DNA of 64,000 nt from Pseudomonas cedrina subsp. cedrina (GCF_001983175.1 NZ_MNPW01000006.1:420534-484533); one strand, 5' to 3'; shown: positions 17,767-27,073, numbered from the stretch's first letter. The notes: generated by a model not told the origin, from the sequence alone. A program made the numbers and translations.

Positions 17767-18486
17767 TCAGTCCGCCTTACGCGGAATCAGCACAACCTGC
17801 GCCGGAATATGTTTCAAGATCTGCCGGTGGATCTTCAGCTCATACCCTGAATCAATCTTCTTCACCCGTTTGGTCAGCAACGTGGCCAACCACGGGTAAT
17901 CCTCGGTGCGCGGCGCCTGGATGCTCACGTCGCACTGGTAATTCACCACATCGGTGGCGATTGCATCCAGTTGGTGGCGCAACGCCTGGATATCGGTGAG
18001 GTTCAACGCCACGGTGGTGCTGGGCGCTGCCGGGTCGATGACCTTGGCGGCGGGCTTGGCTTCGGCGGCCTTCAAGGCTTGCTCGGCGTTATCCAGCTCG
18101 ACTTTGCGGGCATGGGTAATGGCGCTGTTGACGCCGCCGGTCAGCGCCGGCGCCTTGGGCATCAAGGCGCGGGCGCGGCTCAGGGCCGTGGCGGCGGCGT
18201 TGACATCCCCCTTTTGCAGCACGATCTGGCTGCGCTGCAGATAGGCTTCCGCCAACTGGCGCTGGTAGTTTTCCAGCGTCGGGTCGTTGGGCGACTGGGC
18301 CTGCAATGCGGCGAGTTGGTCTTCAGCGGTGGCCAGCTCACTGCTGGCCAGGTTTTGCTCCAGCTGCGCGATGGCCGCGGCACGCGGGTCCGCAGCCTCG
18401 GGCGCGGCGGGCGGTGTGCTTTGACAGGCGCCCAGCAGCAGGGAAAATGCGGCAAGGAGCAGATAACGGGAGGTGAACGGCTTCAT
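17767..18486 (-). CDS. Lipoprotein with tetratricopeptide-like region (PA5502-like)
   Basis: A 239-residue product with a lipoprotein signal (LLGACQS, Cys at about residue 21). A helical Ala/Leu/Gln-rich region follows (about 35-130) that looks like TPR units (NYQRQLAEAYLQRSQIVLQKGDVNAAATAL), then a C-terminal domain of mixed strands with one further Cys. It lies just downstream of znuB on the same strand, the order I recall in P. aeruginosa. No enzymatic motif is seen; a scaffold role in the envelope is a guess. Confidence 0.7.
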   Translation of the reverse strand: MKPFTSRYLLLAAFSLLLGACQSTPPAAPEAADPRAAAIAQLEQNLASSELATAEDQLAALQAQSPNDPTLENYQRQLAEAYLQRSQIVLQKGDVNAAATALSRARALMPKAPALTGGVNSAITHARKVELDNAEQALKAAEAKPAAKVIDPAAPSTTVALNLTDIQALRHQLDAIATDVVNYQCDVSIQAPRTEDYPWLATLLTKRVKKIDSGYELKIHRQILKHIPAQVVLIPRKAD

Positions 18487-18523
18487 TCCTGCGACTCTCT
18501 ATTTGCGCAAAAAGCGAGCAAGT

Positions 18524-19312
18524 CTACACCCCTCGACGGGGCAGGACAAAACTCAGCAGAAACAGGGCGGCGGCCGTGACCACAATCGATGGCCCGGCAG
18601 GCGTATCTTTGAACCAGGACAGCGCCAGGCCCCCGCACACGGCAAGCATCCCCAGCAGGCTGGCGCCGACCGCCATTTGCTCCGGCGAACGGGCATGGCG
18701 TTGGGCGGCGGCGGCCGGGATGATCAACAGCGACGTGATCAACAATACGCCGACAATCTTCATCGCGACAGCAATCACCACGGCGATCAGCAACATCAGG
18801 GCCATGCGCAGGCCTGGTACGGGCAAGCCTTCCACTCTTGCCAGTTCTTCATGCACGGTGATTGCCAGCAGCGGACGCCAGAGGGCGACCAGCAACACCA
18901 GCACGATCGCGGCGCCGCCGAGGATCCAGGCCAGATCGGTCGGGCTGATCGCCAGCAGATCACCGAACAGATAGGCCATCAGGTCGATGCGCACTTCGTG
19001 CATGAAGCTCAGCACCACCAGGCCCAGGGACAGGGTGCTCGGCGCCAGGATGCCCAGCAAGGTGTCTGAGGCCAAGGGCTGGCGCTGTTGCAGGGTCACC
19101 AGCAACACCGCCAGGAGCAGGCAGCCCGCGGTCACGGCGATGGTCGGGCTCACGTCCAGCAGGAAGCCCATGGCCACGCCCAGCAGCGCGGCGTGGGACA
19201 AGGTGTCGCCAAAATACGCCATGCGCCGCCAGACCACGAACGAGCCCAACGGGCCCGCCACCAGCGCCAAAGCCAAGCCTGCCAGCAGGGCGTAGAGCAG
19301 AAAATCAGCCAT
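18524..19312 (-). CDS. znuB: Zinc ABC transporter permease
   Basis: Inner-membrane channel of the ZnuABC high-affinity zinc importer. It has 262 residues and about eight hydrophobic segments, and belongs to the ABC-3 (metal) family, with [14 protein letters not shown] and [15 protein letters not shown] regions. I start at MADFLLYAL (19312), which overlaps the znuC stop by 8 bases; the longer upstream frame is inside znuC. Third gene of zur-znuC-znuB. Confidence 0.94.
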   Translation of the reverse strand: MADFLLYALLAGLALALVAGPLGSFVVWRRMAYFGDTLSHAALLGVAMGFLLDVSPTIAVTAGCLLLAVLLVTLQQRQPLASDTLLGILAPSTLSLGLVVLSFMHEVRIDLMAYLFGDLLAISPTDLAWILGGAAIVLVLLVALWRPLLAITVHEELARVEGLPVPGLRMALMLLIAVVIAVAMKIVGVLLITSLLIIPAAAAQRHARSPEQMAVGASLLGMLAVCGGLALSWFKDTPAGPSIVVTAAALFLLSFVLPRRGV

Positions 19313-20084
19313 GCTTGCAGCTATCTCCATGAACGTGAGGGGTAGACGCGTCATCGACAACGGCGCCATGCAGATCGTGGGCGTGGTCGTGATGGTGGTG
19401 ATAAATCGCCAGGCTTTGTGCGTTCTTGCCGAACAGCTCGACGAACGCCGGGTCGCCGCTGACTTGTTCCGGATGCCCCGAGCAGCAGACGTGACGATTG
19501 AGGCACACCACCTGGTCGGTGGTGCTCATTACCAGGTGCAGGTCGTGGGACACCATCAGCACGCCGCAGCCATGGCGGTCGCGCAGGCGGGTGATCAGGC
19601 TGTACAACTCGGCCTGGCCGGCCACGTCGACGCCTTGTACGGGTTCATCAAGCACCAGCAACTCCGGCTCGCGCAGCAGGGCGCGGGCCAGCAGCACGCG
19701 CTGCATTTCGCCACCGGAGATGCTTTGTACCGGGCTGTCGATCACCTGTTCGGCGCCGACTTCCTTGAGCGCGGCCTGGGCGCGGGCGCGGTCGACACCC
19801 GGCACCAGGCGCAGGAAGCGCAATACGGACAGGGGCAGCGTCGGGTCGACATGCAGCTTCTGCGGCATATACCCCACGCGCAGCTTGGGTTTGCGCCACA
19901 CACTGCCGGTGTCGGGCTTGAGCAGCCCGAGCACGGCACGCACCAGGGTGGTCTTGCCGGCGCCATTGGGGCCGATCAAGGTGACGATCTGCCCAGGCTC
20001 CACGCTGAGCGCGATGTTATCCAGCACGTTTTGCCCGGCAAACGTGACCCCGACCTGTTCCAGGCGGATTAAAGCGTTGCTCAT
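19305..20084 (-). CDS. znuC: Zinc ABC transporter ATPase with His-rich C-terminus
   Basis: ATPase of the zinc importer, 259 residues. Walker A is [10 protein letters not shown], signature SGGEMQRV, Walker [13 protein letters not shown]. The C-terminal tail from about residue 220 is strikingly His-rich ([10 protein letters not shown] and later [10 protein letters not shown]) and could bind zinc as a sensor or buffer. The ATG at 20084 overlaps the zur stop by one base (TGATG), so the two are translationally coupled. This places the importer under the same transcript as its repressor. Confidence 0.95.
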   Translation of the reverse strand: MSNALIRLEQVGVTFAGQNVLDNIALSVEPGQIVTLIGPNGAGKTTLVRAVLGLLKPDTGSVWRKPKLRVGYMPQKLHVDPTLPLSVLRFLRLVPGVDRARAQAALKEVGAEQVIDSPVQSISGGEMQRVLLARALLREPELLVLDEPVQGVDVAGQAELYSLITRLRDRHGCGVLMVSHDLHLVMSTTDQVVCLNRHVCCSGHPEQVSGDPAFVELFGKNAQSLAIYHHHHDHAHDLHGAVVDDASTPHVHGDSCKHG

Positions 20085-20566
20085 CAAGCCCCCTGGCAGC
20101 CCGAGCACAGGCCGACCACTTCGACCGTTTGCCCTTCGACCGTGAAGCCGACATCGGCAGCGCTCTGGATGATGGCGTCGCTGATGCTTTTCTGTTCAAG
20201 CTCGATGGCGGCGTGGCACGCGCGGCAGATCAGGAACTGGCCCTGGTGCGCGTGTTCCGGGTGGTTGCAGCCAACGAAGGCGTTGAGCGAGGCGATGCGG
20301 TGCACCAGGCCGTTTTCCAGCAGGAAGTCCAGCGCGCGGTACACGGTCGGCGGCGCGGCGCGGCGGCCGTCCTGCTCGCTGAGTACGCCCAGAATGTCGT
20401 AGGCGCCCAGCGGCTTGTGGCTTTGCCACACCAGTTCCAGCACACGGCGACGCAAGGCGGTCAGGCGCAAGCCCTTCTGCGCGCAGAGGGTGTCGGCTTC
20501 CGACAGCGCGGTATGCACGCAGTGAGAATGGTCATGGGGACGGCTGGCAAGCGGTGTTTTAGGCAT
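20084..20566 (-). CDS. zur: Zinc uptake regulator, Fur family
   Basis: Zinc-responsive repressor of zinc uptake genes. The 160-residue protein has an N-terminal winged-helix part ([21 protein letters not shown]) and a C-terminal dimerisation/metal part. That part has CRAC and GLCSGC (the structural Cys4 zinc site) and the sensory-site region [10 protein letters not shown]. It is divergent from znuA with 67 bases between; a Zur-box-like sequence lies there. It heads the zur-znuC-znuB operon. Confidence 0.94.
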   Translation of the reverse strand: MPKTPLASRPHDHSHCVHTALSEADTLCAQKGLRLTALRRRVLELVWQSHKPLGAYDILGVLSEQDGRRAAPPTVYRALDFLLENGLVHRIASLNAFVGCNHPEHAHQGQFLICRACHAAIELEQKSISDAIIQSAADVGFTVEGQTVEVVGLCSGCQGA

Positions 20567-20593
20567 GAGCGGCGACAGATATTTGATAGAGAC

Positions 20594-20606
20594 GTTATTA
20601 TGTTAC
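20594..20606. promoter_or_regulatory. Candidate Zur box between zur and znuA
   Basis: GTTATTATGTTAC is an imperfect palindrome close to the GTTATA-TATAAC core of gammaproteobacterial Zur sites. It sits in the short divergent region where one site could control both operons. Position and context support it more than the match itself. Confidence 0.5.
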
Positions 20607-20633
20607 CCGTTCCTACGCCATTGAGTGGTCATC

Positions 20634-21554
20634 GTGTCCCGACTTTTTCCCGTTTTTGTCGTATTTGTCACCAGTTTGTTCGTAACTGGGGTTGCTCAGG
20701 CCGAGGTCAAGGTGCTGACCAGCATCAAGCCCTTACAGCTGATTGCCGCTGCTGTGCAGGACGGTGTAGCGGTGCCTGAGGTGCTGCTGCCTCCCGGTGC
20801 ATCGCCGCATAATTACGCGCTGCGTCCATCCGACGTACGGCGCGTGCAGTCGGTGGACCTGCTGTATTGGATCGGTCCGGATATGGAAACCTTCCTGCCG
20901 CGCGTGCTCAAAGGTCGTACGGCGACAACGGTGGCGGTTCAGGATCTGCCGGGTATGAAACTGCGCCGCTTCGCCGAAGATAGCGAGTCCCATGCTGACG
21001 ATGCCGACGAACATGACCACGATCACCGCCCTGGCAATGTGGACTCGCACTTGTGGCTGTCGACAGTGAACGCGCGCGTGATTGCTGCACGGATGGCCTC
21101 TGACCTGGCTGCCGCCGACCCGACCAATGCTGCGCGGTATCAGACTAATGCGAAGGCCTTCGATGAGCGCCTGGATGCACTGGACGCTCGCCTGAAGAAG
21201 CGTCTGGCGGTGGTCGAGGGCAAACCTTACTTCGTGTTTCACGAAGCCTTCGATTACTTCGAAGACGCTTACGGTTTGAAGCATGCCGGCGTGTTCAGCG
21301 TTGCCGCTGAAGTACAGCCTGGCGCCCAGCATGTGGCGGCGATGCGCACGCGATTGCAGGAAGTGGGCAAGACCTGCGTGTTCAGCGAACCGCCGTTGCG
21401 GCCGCGTTTGGCTGAAACGCTGGTGGCTGGCCTGCCGGTGAAGTTGGCGGAGCTGGATGCGTTGGGCGGGTATACGCCGGCTACGGCTCAGGGTTATGAA
21501 CAGGTATTGGAGAATCTGGGTAACAATTTGGCCGGGTGCCTGGAGTCCCTCTGA
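20634..21554 (+). CDS. znuA: Zinc-binding periplasmic protein of ZnuABC
   Basis: Captures zinc in the periplasm for ZnuBC (cluster A-I metal-binding family). The product is 306 residues from the GTG at 20634, which follows GAGTGG; another in-frame GTG lies 9 bases upstream. It has a signal peptide ending near AQA, a His/Asp-rich flexible loop (HADDADEHDHDH, about residues 119-130) typical of zinc rather than manganese binders, and metal-ligand His in PHNYALRPSD, DSHLWLS and FHEAFDYF. Divergent from zur. Confidence 0.94.
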   Translation: MSRLFPVFVVFVTSLFVTGVAQAEVKVLTSIKPLQLIAAAVQDGVAVPEVLLPPGASPHNYALRPSDVRRVQSVDLLYWIGPDMETFLPRVLKGRTATTVAVQDLPGMKLRRFAEDSESHADDADEHDHDHRPGNVDSHLWLSTVNARVIAARMASDLAAADPTNAARYQTNAKAFDERLDALDARLKKRLAVVEGKPYFVFHEAFDYFEDAYGLKHAGVFSVAAEVQPGAQHVAAMRTRLQEVGKTCVFSEPPLRPRLAETLVAGLPVKLAELDALGGYTPATAQGYEQVLENLGNNLAGCLESL

Positions 21555-21570
21555 CCGCCAACACATCACC

Positions 21571-21663
21571 AATGTGGGAGCGGGCTTGCTCGCGAATGCG
21601 GTGTGTCAGTCAGTACATCTTTGACTGTTCAACCGCTTTCGCGAGCAAGCCCGCTCCCACATT
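21571..21663. repeat. REP palindrome between znuA and thrB
   Basis: Inverted arms 21571-21596 and 21638-21663 with core GTGGGAGCGGGCTTGCTCGCG, between two convergent genes. Confidence 0.9.
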
Positions 21664-21679
21664 TTTACCGAGTTGAGGT

Positions 21680-22633
21680 TTAGAGGGCGAACGGCAGTTG
21701 GACTGTAACCTGCTGACGCTGCATCAGCCGATGCTCGAACTCCGCCGGGTCATGGATCAATACATCCTGCCCGGCAAATGACTCGGCAGCAATCAGGCGT
21801 GACAACCAGAACCGCACACACGCCACGCGCAACATCGTCGGCCACAGCTCGGCCTCCCTGGCGGTGAACGGCCGCAAGCCCGCATAAGCGCCCAGCAACG
21901 CGCGGGCGCGTGGCCCGTCAATCACGCCCTGTGCATCCGAACACCAGTCATTCAAGGCGATCGCCACGTCGTACAGCATCGGGCCGGAGCAGGCGTTGTA
22001 GAAATCGATCAGGCCGGTGAGATGCGTGCCTTCGAACATCGCGTTGTCGCGGAACAGGTCAGCGTGAACGTTGGCGCGCGGCAGGGCGAGGATGTCGGCT
22101 TTGTGTGCCTGGATCTCCGTCAGTGCCGCCTGCAGCAGGCGCTGCTGTGCATCGTTCAAGTGCGAAATCAGTTGCGCACCTTCGCTGAGCATCCAGTCCA
22201 GCCCGCGATCGGTCTTGCGTTCCAGCACCTTTTCGCCTTGTGTCGCCAGATGCAGATGGCCAAGCAGGTCGCCCACTTGGGCGCAGTGCTGGGCATTGGC
22301 GTCCTTGATGTGCTTGCCGGCCAGGCGCGGTTGCAGCAATGCCGGTTTTCCTTTCAGTTCGCGCAGAGCCACGCCGTCGGTTGTGCGCAGAGCGTAAGGT
22401 ACCGGCAGGTCGGCGTCGTGGAGCACGTCGAGCAGTTCGATGAAGAACGGCATTTCCACGACCGGGCCACGCTCAACCAGGGTCAGGACGAACTCGCCCT
22501 GCTCCAGGCTGATAAAGAAATTGGTGTTTTCGCTACCGGCGGCAATCCCCTGGAAGTCGAGCAGGCGGCCGAGCCCATAAGGGGCGAGAAAGGTTTCCAG
22601 CTCGGGCCGAGCCAGGGGGGTGAACACAGACAT
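21680..22633 (-). CDS. thrB: Homoserine kinase (aminoglycoside-phosphotransferase fold)
   Basis: Phosphorylates homoserine on the way to threonine. The 317-residue product belongs to the APH-like ThrB family, not the GHMP family of enterics. The catalytic loop is ANVHADLFRDNAMF (HxDxxxxN), followed by LIDFYNA with the metal-binding Asp. Start at MSVFTPLARPEL; 14 further codons are open upstream but lack a ribosome site. Followed upstream on the same strand by a DUF2782 gene. Confidence 0.93.
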   Translation of the reverse strand: MSVFTPLARPELETFLAPYGLGRLLDFQGIAAGSENTNFFISLEQGEFVLTLVERGPVVEMPFFIELLDVLHDADLPVPYALRTTDGVALRELKGKPALLQPRLAGKHIKDANAQHCAQVGDLLGHLHLATQGEKVLERKTDRGLDWMLSEGAQLISHLNDAQQRLLQAALTEIQAHKADILALPRANVHADLFRDNAMFEGTHLTGLIDFYNACSGPMLYDVAIALNDWCSDAQGVIDGPRARALLGAYAGLRPFTAREAELWPTMLRVACVRFWLSRLIAAESFAGQDVLIHDPAEFEHRLMQRQQVTVQLPFAL

Positions 22634-22689
22634 GGTTAAAACTGCCAGTACGGGCGCCGCTGTGTGCGGCGCCAATTGAAGTTAAGAAA

Positions 22690-22980
22690 TCATTTCCATT
22701 CGAAAATCTTCCATGACGGGATCAGCATATCCGGCTGGTCAGAGCGGATGAAGTTCGCGTCGGTTCCGTCCGCGCGTACCAGGAAATACGGTGGCGCGCC
22801 CTTCGGGGTGACCTTGATCGCGTACAGGAAACCGTTCTGGCGGTACTCCTGGATGGTCTTGTCGCCTTCCGTGCGAATGGTAACTTCCGGGTCACCGCCA
22901 GGTGCATCGTCTGCCGCCATGGCAGCCATCGGAGCGAGTGCAATCAAGCCGGTCAACAGCAGGCGATTGAATGTACGCAT
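22690..22980 (-). CDS. DUF2782 small periplasmic protein
   Basis: A 96-residue product with a signal peptide (cleavage near MAADD, about residue 22) and a short beta-rich domain containing GDKTIQEYRQNGFLYAIKVTP, characteristic of DUF2782. It lies between thrB and polA and is probably co-transcribed with thrB. Function unknown. Confidence 0.8.
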   Translation of the reverse strand: MRTFNRLLLTGLIALAPMAAMAADDAPGGDPEVTIRTEGDKTIQEYRQNGFLYAIKVTPKGAPPYFLVRADGTDANFIRSDQPDMLIPSWKIFEWK

Positions 22981-23054
22981 GATAACCTTGTCCCTTTGTC
23001 GTCATTGGTCCGGCTATTCTAGCGCCTGACCCGCCGAAAAGGTTGATTCTGCTC

Positions 23055-25847
23055 ATGAGCCACGCACCCCTCGTCCTGGTGGACGGTTCTTCTTATCTGT
23101 ACCGCGCCTTTCACGCACTGCCACCGCTGACCACCTCCAAAGGCCTGCCCACCGGTGCGGTCAAGGGCGTGTTGAACATGCTCAAGAGCCTGCGCAAGCA
23201 GTACCCGGACAGCCCGTTCGCGGTGGTGTTCGACGCCAAGGGTGGGACCTTTCGCGATGACATGTACGCCGAATACAAGGCCAACCGCCCAAGCATGCCC
23301 GATGACATGCGCCTGCAGATCGAGCCCTTGCACCAGAGCGTAATCGCCCTGGGCTTCCCGCTGTTGTGTGTCGAGGGCGTTGAGGCCGATGACGTGATCG
23401 GCACCCTGGCCCGCAGCAGTGCGGCCGCCGACCGTCCCGTGGTGATTTCCACCGGTGACAAAGACATGGCGCAGCTGGTGGACGGGCACATTACCTTGGT
23501 CAATACCATGACCGGTAGCGCGATGGACGTGGAGGGCGTAAAGGAGAAATTCGGCGTCGCTCCGGAGCAGATCATTGACTATCTGGCGTTGATGGGCGAT
23601 TCGTCCGACAACATTCCGGGCGTTCCTGGCATCGGCCCGAAAACCGCGTCCGGCTTGTTGGTGGGCGTCAATGGCGGCCTCAAGGAGCTCTACGAGCAGC
23701 TCGATATTGTGCCGACCCTGCCTATTCGCGGCGCCAAGACGTTGCCGGCCAAGCTTGAAGAGCACAAGGAGATGGCGTTCCTTTCCTATCAGTTGGCAAC
23801 GATCAAGATCGATGTGCCGCTGGACGTTGGCCTGGACGACTTGCACCTGATCGAGCCGGACCGCGAGAAACTCCTGGAGCTTTACACCCTGCTGGAATTC
23901 AAGAGCTGGATCGATGAGATCCAGCGCGATGCCAAACGTATCGAGCTCAAGACGCCGACCGTTGCGCCTGCGGCAGAAGCGGTCGTTGAGGCTGTCGCGG
24001 CGGTTGCTGTGGAAACTGTCTACACCACCATCCTCGACCAACCCACTTTTGACCTTTGGCTGAAAAAGCTCAACGACGCAACATTGTTTGCCTTCGACAC
24101 CGAAACCACCGGGATCGACGCCCAGAAGGCGCAGCTGGTCGGGGTTTCCTTCGCCGTGCAGCCCCATGAAGCGGCCTACGTTCCGCTGGCCCATGCCTAC
24201 GTCGGTGCACCGGAGCAGTTGGACCGCGACACGGTGTTGCTGGCCCTTAAGCCGCTGCTGGAAGACCCGACCAAGCTCAAGGTCGGCCAGCACGCCAAGT
24301 TCGACATGAACATCCTGGCCAACTGCGCCATCGGCGGCGACCCGGCTCAGGGCATTACCCTGCGTGGCGTCGCCTTCGACACCATGCTTGAGTCCTATGT
24401 GCTGAACGCCACCGCAACCCGGCATGACATGGACAGCCTGGCCAAGAAATACCTCGACTATGACACCGTCACTTTTCAGGACATCGCCGGCAAGGGCGCC
24501 AAACAGCTGACGTTCGACCAGATCGCACTGGAGCAGGCTGGGCCTTATGCGGCGGAGGATGCGGATGTGACCTTGCGCCTGCATCAGGCATTGCACGCGC
24601 AACTGGCGGCCATTCCGAGCCTGGCCAGTGTGCTGACGGACATCGAGATCCCGTTGGTGCCGGTGCTGGCGCGCATCGAGCGCCAGGGGGCGCTGGTTGA
24701 CAAGGAACTGCTGGGTATCCAGAGCATCGAGCTGGGCAACAAGATGGTCGAGCTTGAGCGCCAGGCGTTCGAGATCGCCGGCGAGGCGTTCAACCTGGGT
24801 TCACCCAAGCAGCTCGGCGCGATTCTGTACGAAAAGCTTGGCATGCCCGTGTTGAAGAAAACCGGCAAGGGCCAGGCGTCGACCGCCGAAGAAGTGCTGG
24901 CCAAGCTGGCCGAAGATGACTATCCGCTGCCCAAGGTGCTGATGCAGTACCGCAGCATGAGCAAGCTCAAAAGCACCTACACCGACCGCCTGCCGGAACA
25001 GATCAACCCGCGCACCGGGCGGGTGCATACCTCCTACCACCAGGCGGTGGCGGCAACCGGGCGTTTGTCGTCCAGTGACCCGAACCTGCAGAATATCCCC
25101 GTGCGCACCGCCGAAGGGCGGCGGATCCGCCAGGCGTTTATCGCGCCCAAGGGTTACAAGCTGTTGGCGGCGGACTATTCGCAGATCGAGCTGCGGATCA
25201 TGGCGCACCTGTCCAAGGACGAAGGGCTGATGAATGCCTTCCGCCACAACCTGGATGTGCACACGGCTACGGCCGCCGAGGTATTCAAGGTCGAATTGGG
25301 CGAAGTCACCTCTGACCAGCGCCGCAGCGCCAAGGCGATCAACTTTGGTTTGATCTACGGGATGGGCGCGCAGAAACTGGGCAAGGACATCGGCGTCGAC
25401 ACCAAGACAGCCAAGGCTTATATCGATGTGTACTTCGCCCGCTATCCCGGGGTTCGCGAGTACATGGAGCGCACCCGCGCCCAGGCTTCCGATCAGGGCT
25501 ATGTCGAAACCTTCTTCGGGCGCAGGCTTTACCTGCCCGATATCCACTCCAACAAGCCGCAGGAGCGCGCGGCCGCGGAACGTACCGCGATCAACGCGCC
25601 GATGCAGGGCACGGCGGCGGACATCATCAAGAAAGCCATGGTGCTGGTGGACGACTGGCTCACCGAGTCGGGCCTGGATGCCAGGGTTATCCTGCAGGTG
25701 CACGATGAACTGGTGCTGGAGGTGCGTGAGGACCTGGTGGCCGAGGTCAGCGAGAAGATTCGTGAGCACATGAGCGCCGCAGCCCAGTTGGACGTACCGC
25801 TGCTGGTGGAAGTGGGCGTGGGTAATAACTGGGACGAGGCACACTGA
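23055..25847 (+). CDS. polA: DNA polymerase I
   Basis: Repair polymerase that also removes RNA primers. The 930-residue product has an N-terminal 5'-3' exonuclease domain (VDGSSYLYRAFHALPPL; GDKDMAQLVD; MGDSSDNIPGVPGIGPKT). A 3'-5' exonuclease domain follows with intact acidic residues (FAFDTETTGID, about residues 343-353), then the polymerase domain with motif A DYSQIELRIMAHLS, the O-helix RRSAKAINFGLIYGM and motif C QVHDELVLEV. Start at MSHAPLVLVDG. The gene is followed by the ErsA sRNA. Confidence 0.97.
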   Translation: MSHAPLVLVDGSSYLYRAFHALPPLTTSKGLPTGAVKGVLNMLKSLRKQYPDSPFAVVFDAKGGTFRDDMYAEYKANRPSMPDDMRLQIEPLHQSVIALGFPLLCVEGVEADDVIGTLARSSAAADRPVVISTGDKDMAQLVDGHITLVNTMTGSAMDVEGVKEKFGVAPEQIIDYLALMGDSSDNIPGVPGIGPKTASGLLVGVNGGLKELYEQLDIVPTLPIRGAKTLPAKLEEHKEMAFLSYQLATIKIDVPLDVGLDDLHLIEPDREKLLELYTLLEFKSWIDEIQRDAKRIELKTPTVAPAAEAVVEAVAAVAVETVYTTILDQPTFDLWLKKLNDATLFAFDTETTGIDAQKAQLVGVSFAVQPHEAAYVPLAHAYVGAPEQLDRDTVLLALKPLLEDPTKLKVGQHAKFDMNILANCAIGGDPAQGITLRGVAFDTMLESYVLNATATRHDMDSLAKKYLDYDTVTFQDIAGKGAKQLTFDQIALEQAGPYAAEDADVTLRLHQALHAQLAAIPSLASVLTDIEIPLVPVLARIERQGALVDKELLGIQSIELGNKMVELERQAFEIAGEAFNLGSPKQLGAILYEKLGMPVLKKTGKGQASTAEEVLAKLAEDDYPLPKVLMQYRSMSKLKSTYTDRLPEQINPRTGRVHTSYHQAVAATGRLSSSDPNLQNIPVRTAEGRRIRQAFIAPKGYKLLAADYSQIELRIMAHLSKDEGLMNAFRHNLDVHTATAAEVFKVELGEVTSDQRRSAKAINFGLIYGMGAQKLGKDIGVDTKTAKAYIDVYFARYPGVREYMERTRAQASDQGYVETFFGRRLYLPDIHSNKPQERAAAERTAINAPMQGTAADIIKKAMVLVDDWLTESGLDARVILQVHDELVLEVREDLVAEVSEKIREHMSAAAQLDVPLLVEVGVGNNWDEAH

Positions 25848-25941
25848 TCACGGGCGCTCTGCCACCTCATCGCGGGGTGGCAGGGGTGTGTTGGTCCAGG
25901 ATCAGTCCGTCAGTTATTTCCAATAGTTTTTGAACCTGCCG

Positions 25942-25969
25942 GAACTTAACCTGTGAACCGCTACTCAGA
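25942..25969 (+). promoter_or_regulatory. AlgU (sigma-22)-type promoter of ErsA
   Basis: GAACTT (25942-25947) and TCAGA (25965-25969) are separated by 17 bases, matching the extracytoplasmic sigma AlgU consensus (GAACTT-N16/17-TCnnA). It lies immediately upstream of the sRNA, in line with reports that P. aeruginosa ErsA is AlgU dependent. Confidence 0.75.
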
Positions 25970-25975
25970 GTTACT

Positions 25976-26105
25976 GAATGGGTGGTGAAGCCCTTCAATG
26001 CTCCTATGTTGTGTTAAGTGTTGGCAGATATCCAGACCCCGCCCTAGCGGTCTGGAACTTGAACCCCGAACTTCCCCTCCCCATACGAAGTCCGGGGTTT
26101 TTTTT
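25976..26105 (+). ncRNA. ersA: ErsA small RNA (Spot 42-like locus)
   Basis: A transcript of about 130 bases is predicted between polA and engB, the position of Spot 42 in enterics and ErsA in pseudomonads. It has a recognisable ErsA-like body (GAAGCCCTTCAATGCTCC near the 5' end and CCAGACCCCGCC further on). It ends in a strong terminator: AACCCCGAACTTC (26062-26074) pairs with GAAGTCCGGGGTT (26087-26099), followed by a T run. The 5' end is inferred from the AlgU-type promoter. ErsA acts with Hfq in envelope stress and biofilm control in P. aeruginosa. Confidence 0.82.
26062..26105 (+). terminator. Intrinsic terminator of ErsA
   Basis: A 13-base stem with one mismatch, a 12-base C-rich loop and eight T. 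The C/T-rich loop CCCCTCCCC is single-stranded and could also serve in target pairing. Confidence 0.9.
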
Positions 26106-26118
26106 GCCTGCGCAAAAG

Positions 26119-26760
26119 TTATTCCGCGAGTTCCGCGCCTTTGTCGGCCAATTCCATCCAGCCGGCCAGCACGGTGTAAGCGTCTTCCAGCCCCATGCGC
26201 TTTGGCGCCGAGAACAGCTGGATAGTGATCGCGTCACCCCAGCCTTTACGAATTTCGGACTGTACTTTGAGCAGGGTGTTCTTCGCGGCGCCGTAGGTCA
26301 GCTTGTCGGCCTTGGTCAGCAGGATATGCATCGGCATGCCGCTGGCGACCGCCCAATCGAGCATCAACAGGTCGAAGTCGGTCATCGGATGGCGGATGTC
26401 CATCATCAGGATCAGACCCTTCAAACTCTCCCGGCCACCCAGGTAGGCCTCCAGGTGACGCTGCCAGTGCAGCTTCAGCGGGATAGGTACTTTTGCATAA
26501 CCGTAGCCCGGCAGGTCGACCAGACGCCGATCATCGTCTAGCTTGAAGAAGTTGAGGAGCTGTGTGCGGCCCGGTGTTTTTGAGGTGCGGGCCAGGCTGG
26601 CGTGAGTCAGGGTGTTCAGCGCGCTGGATTTGCCGGCGTTGGAACGACCGGCGAAGGCGACTTCAAAGCCTTCGTCATCGGGGCATTGGTCAACCTTGGC
26701 GGCGCTGAGCATGAACGTGGACTGTTGGCACAGGCCGAGGATGGGATTCTTGAGTTGCAT
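26119..26760 (-). CDS. engB: Ribosome-associated GTPase EngB/YihA (YsxC)
   Basis: GTPase needed for large-ribosomal-subunit assembly and normal division. The 213-residue product has G1 [10 protein letters not shown]3 DLPGYGYA and G4 TKAD. Start at [10 protein letters not shown] (26760); an upstream extension of 42 codons is open but has no supporting features and runs into the opposite promoter. It faces ErsA from downstream and is divergent from the cytochrome region. Confidence 0.94.
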   Translation of the reverse strand: MQLKNPILGLCQQSTFMLSAAKVDQCPDDEGFEVAFAGRSNAGKSSALNTLTHASLARTSKTPGRTQLLNFFKLDDDRRLVDLPGYGYAKVPIPLKLHWQRHLEAYLGGRESLKGLILMMDIRHPMTDFDLLMLDWAVASGMPMHILLTKADKLTYGAAKNTLLKVQSEIRKGWGDAITIQLFSAPKRMGLEDAYTVLAGWMELADKGAELAE

Positions 26761-26810
26761 GAGTTTTCCGATGTGGGCGGTGCCGAAAAAGGGTGCGGCA
26801 AGCGGTGTCG

Positions 26811-26839
26811 TTTCCGTTTCAGTAGCGCCAGTATATAAT
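26811..26839 (+). promoter_or_regulatory. Probable sigma-70 promoter for the cytochrome c4 transcript
   Basis: A perfect TATAAT (26834-26839) lies 17 bases after a weak TTTCCG (26811-26816). The plus-strand transcript would cross the cytochrome c5 remnant and reach cytochrome c4 after a leader of about 260 bases. Confidence 0.45.
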
Positions 26840-26955
26840 GCCGCAGATTTTGTGTGTGCTTTGTCCCAGCGAAGGATGAGGTTCACGGGAGCGAAAGACC
26901 TTTATTGCGCATTAGAACGCAAAACGCTCTCAAACCCTGAATTGATCGACACATG

Positions 26956-27073
26956 ATCAAGTGGTTGCCCCAGGGTTTCAAGGCAATGCCGCCGCGTGGT
27001 TTTGTGCAAGGACTGCAGTACTGAGGATTACCAGGCCATCGTTGAGTGGGTGGTGAGTAAACCCGGTAGATAA
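26956..27073 (+). pseudogene. Decayed 3' fragment of a cytochrome c5-type gene
   Basis: Two joined frames spell the C-terminal end of a cytochrome c5: QGFKAMPPRG, then, after removing one extra T in the run at about 27000-27003, LCKDCSTEDYQAIVEWVVSKPGR and a stop. The MPPRG plus CxxC part is diagnostic of the family. The N-terminal two thirds, including the CxxCH heme site, are absent, so the gene cannot be functional. P. aeruginosa carries an intact cytochrome (PA5491) at this position between engB and cytochrome c4. Confidence 0.75.

Noticed and set aside
23019..24602. 527-codon minus-strand frame opposite polA
   Set aside because: Shadow of polA; no domain or ribosome site.
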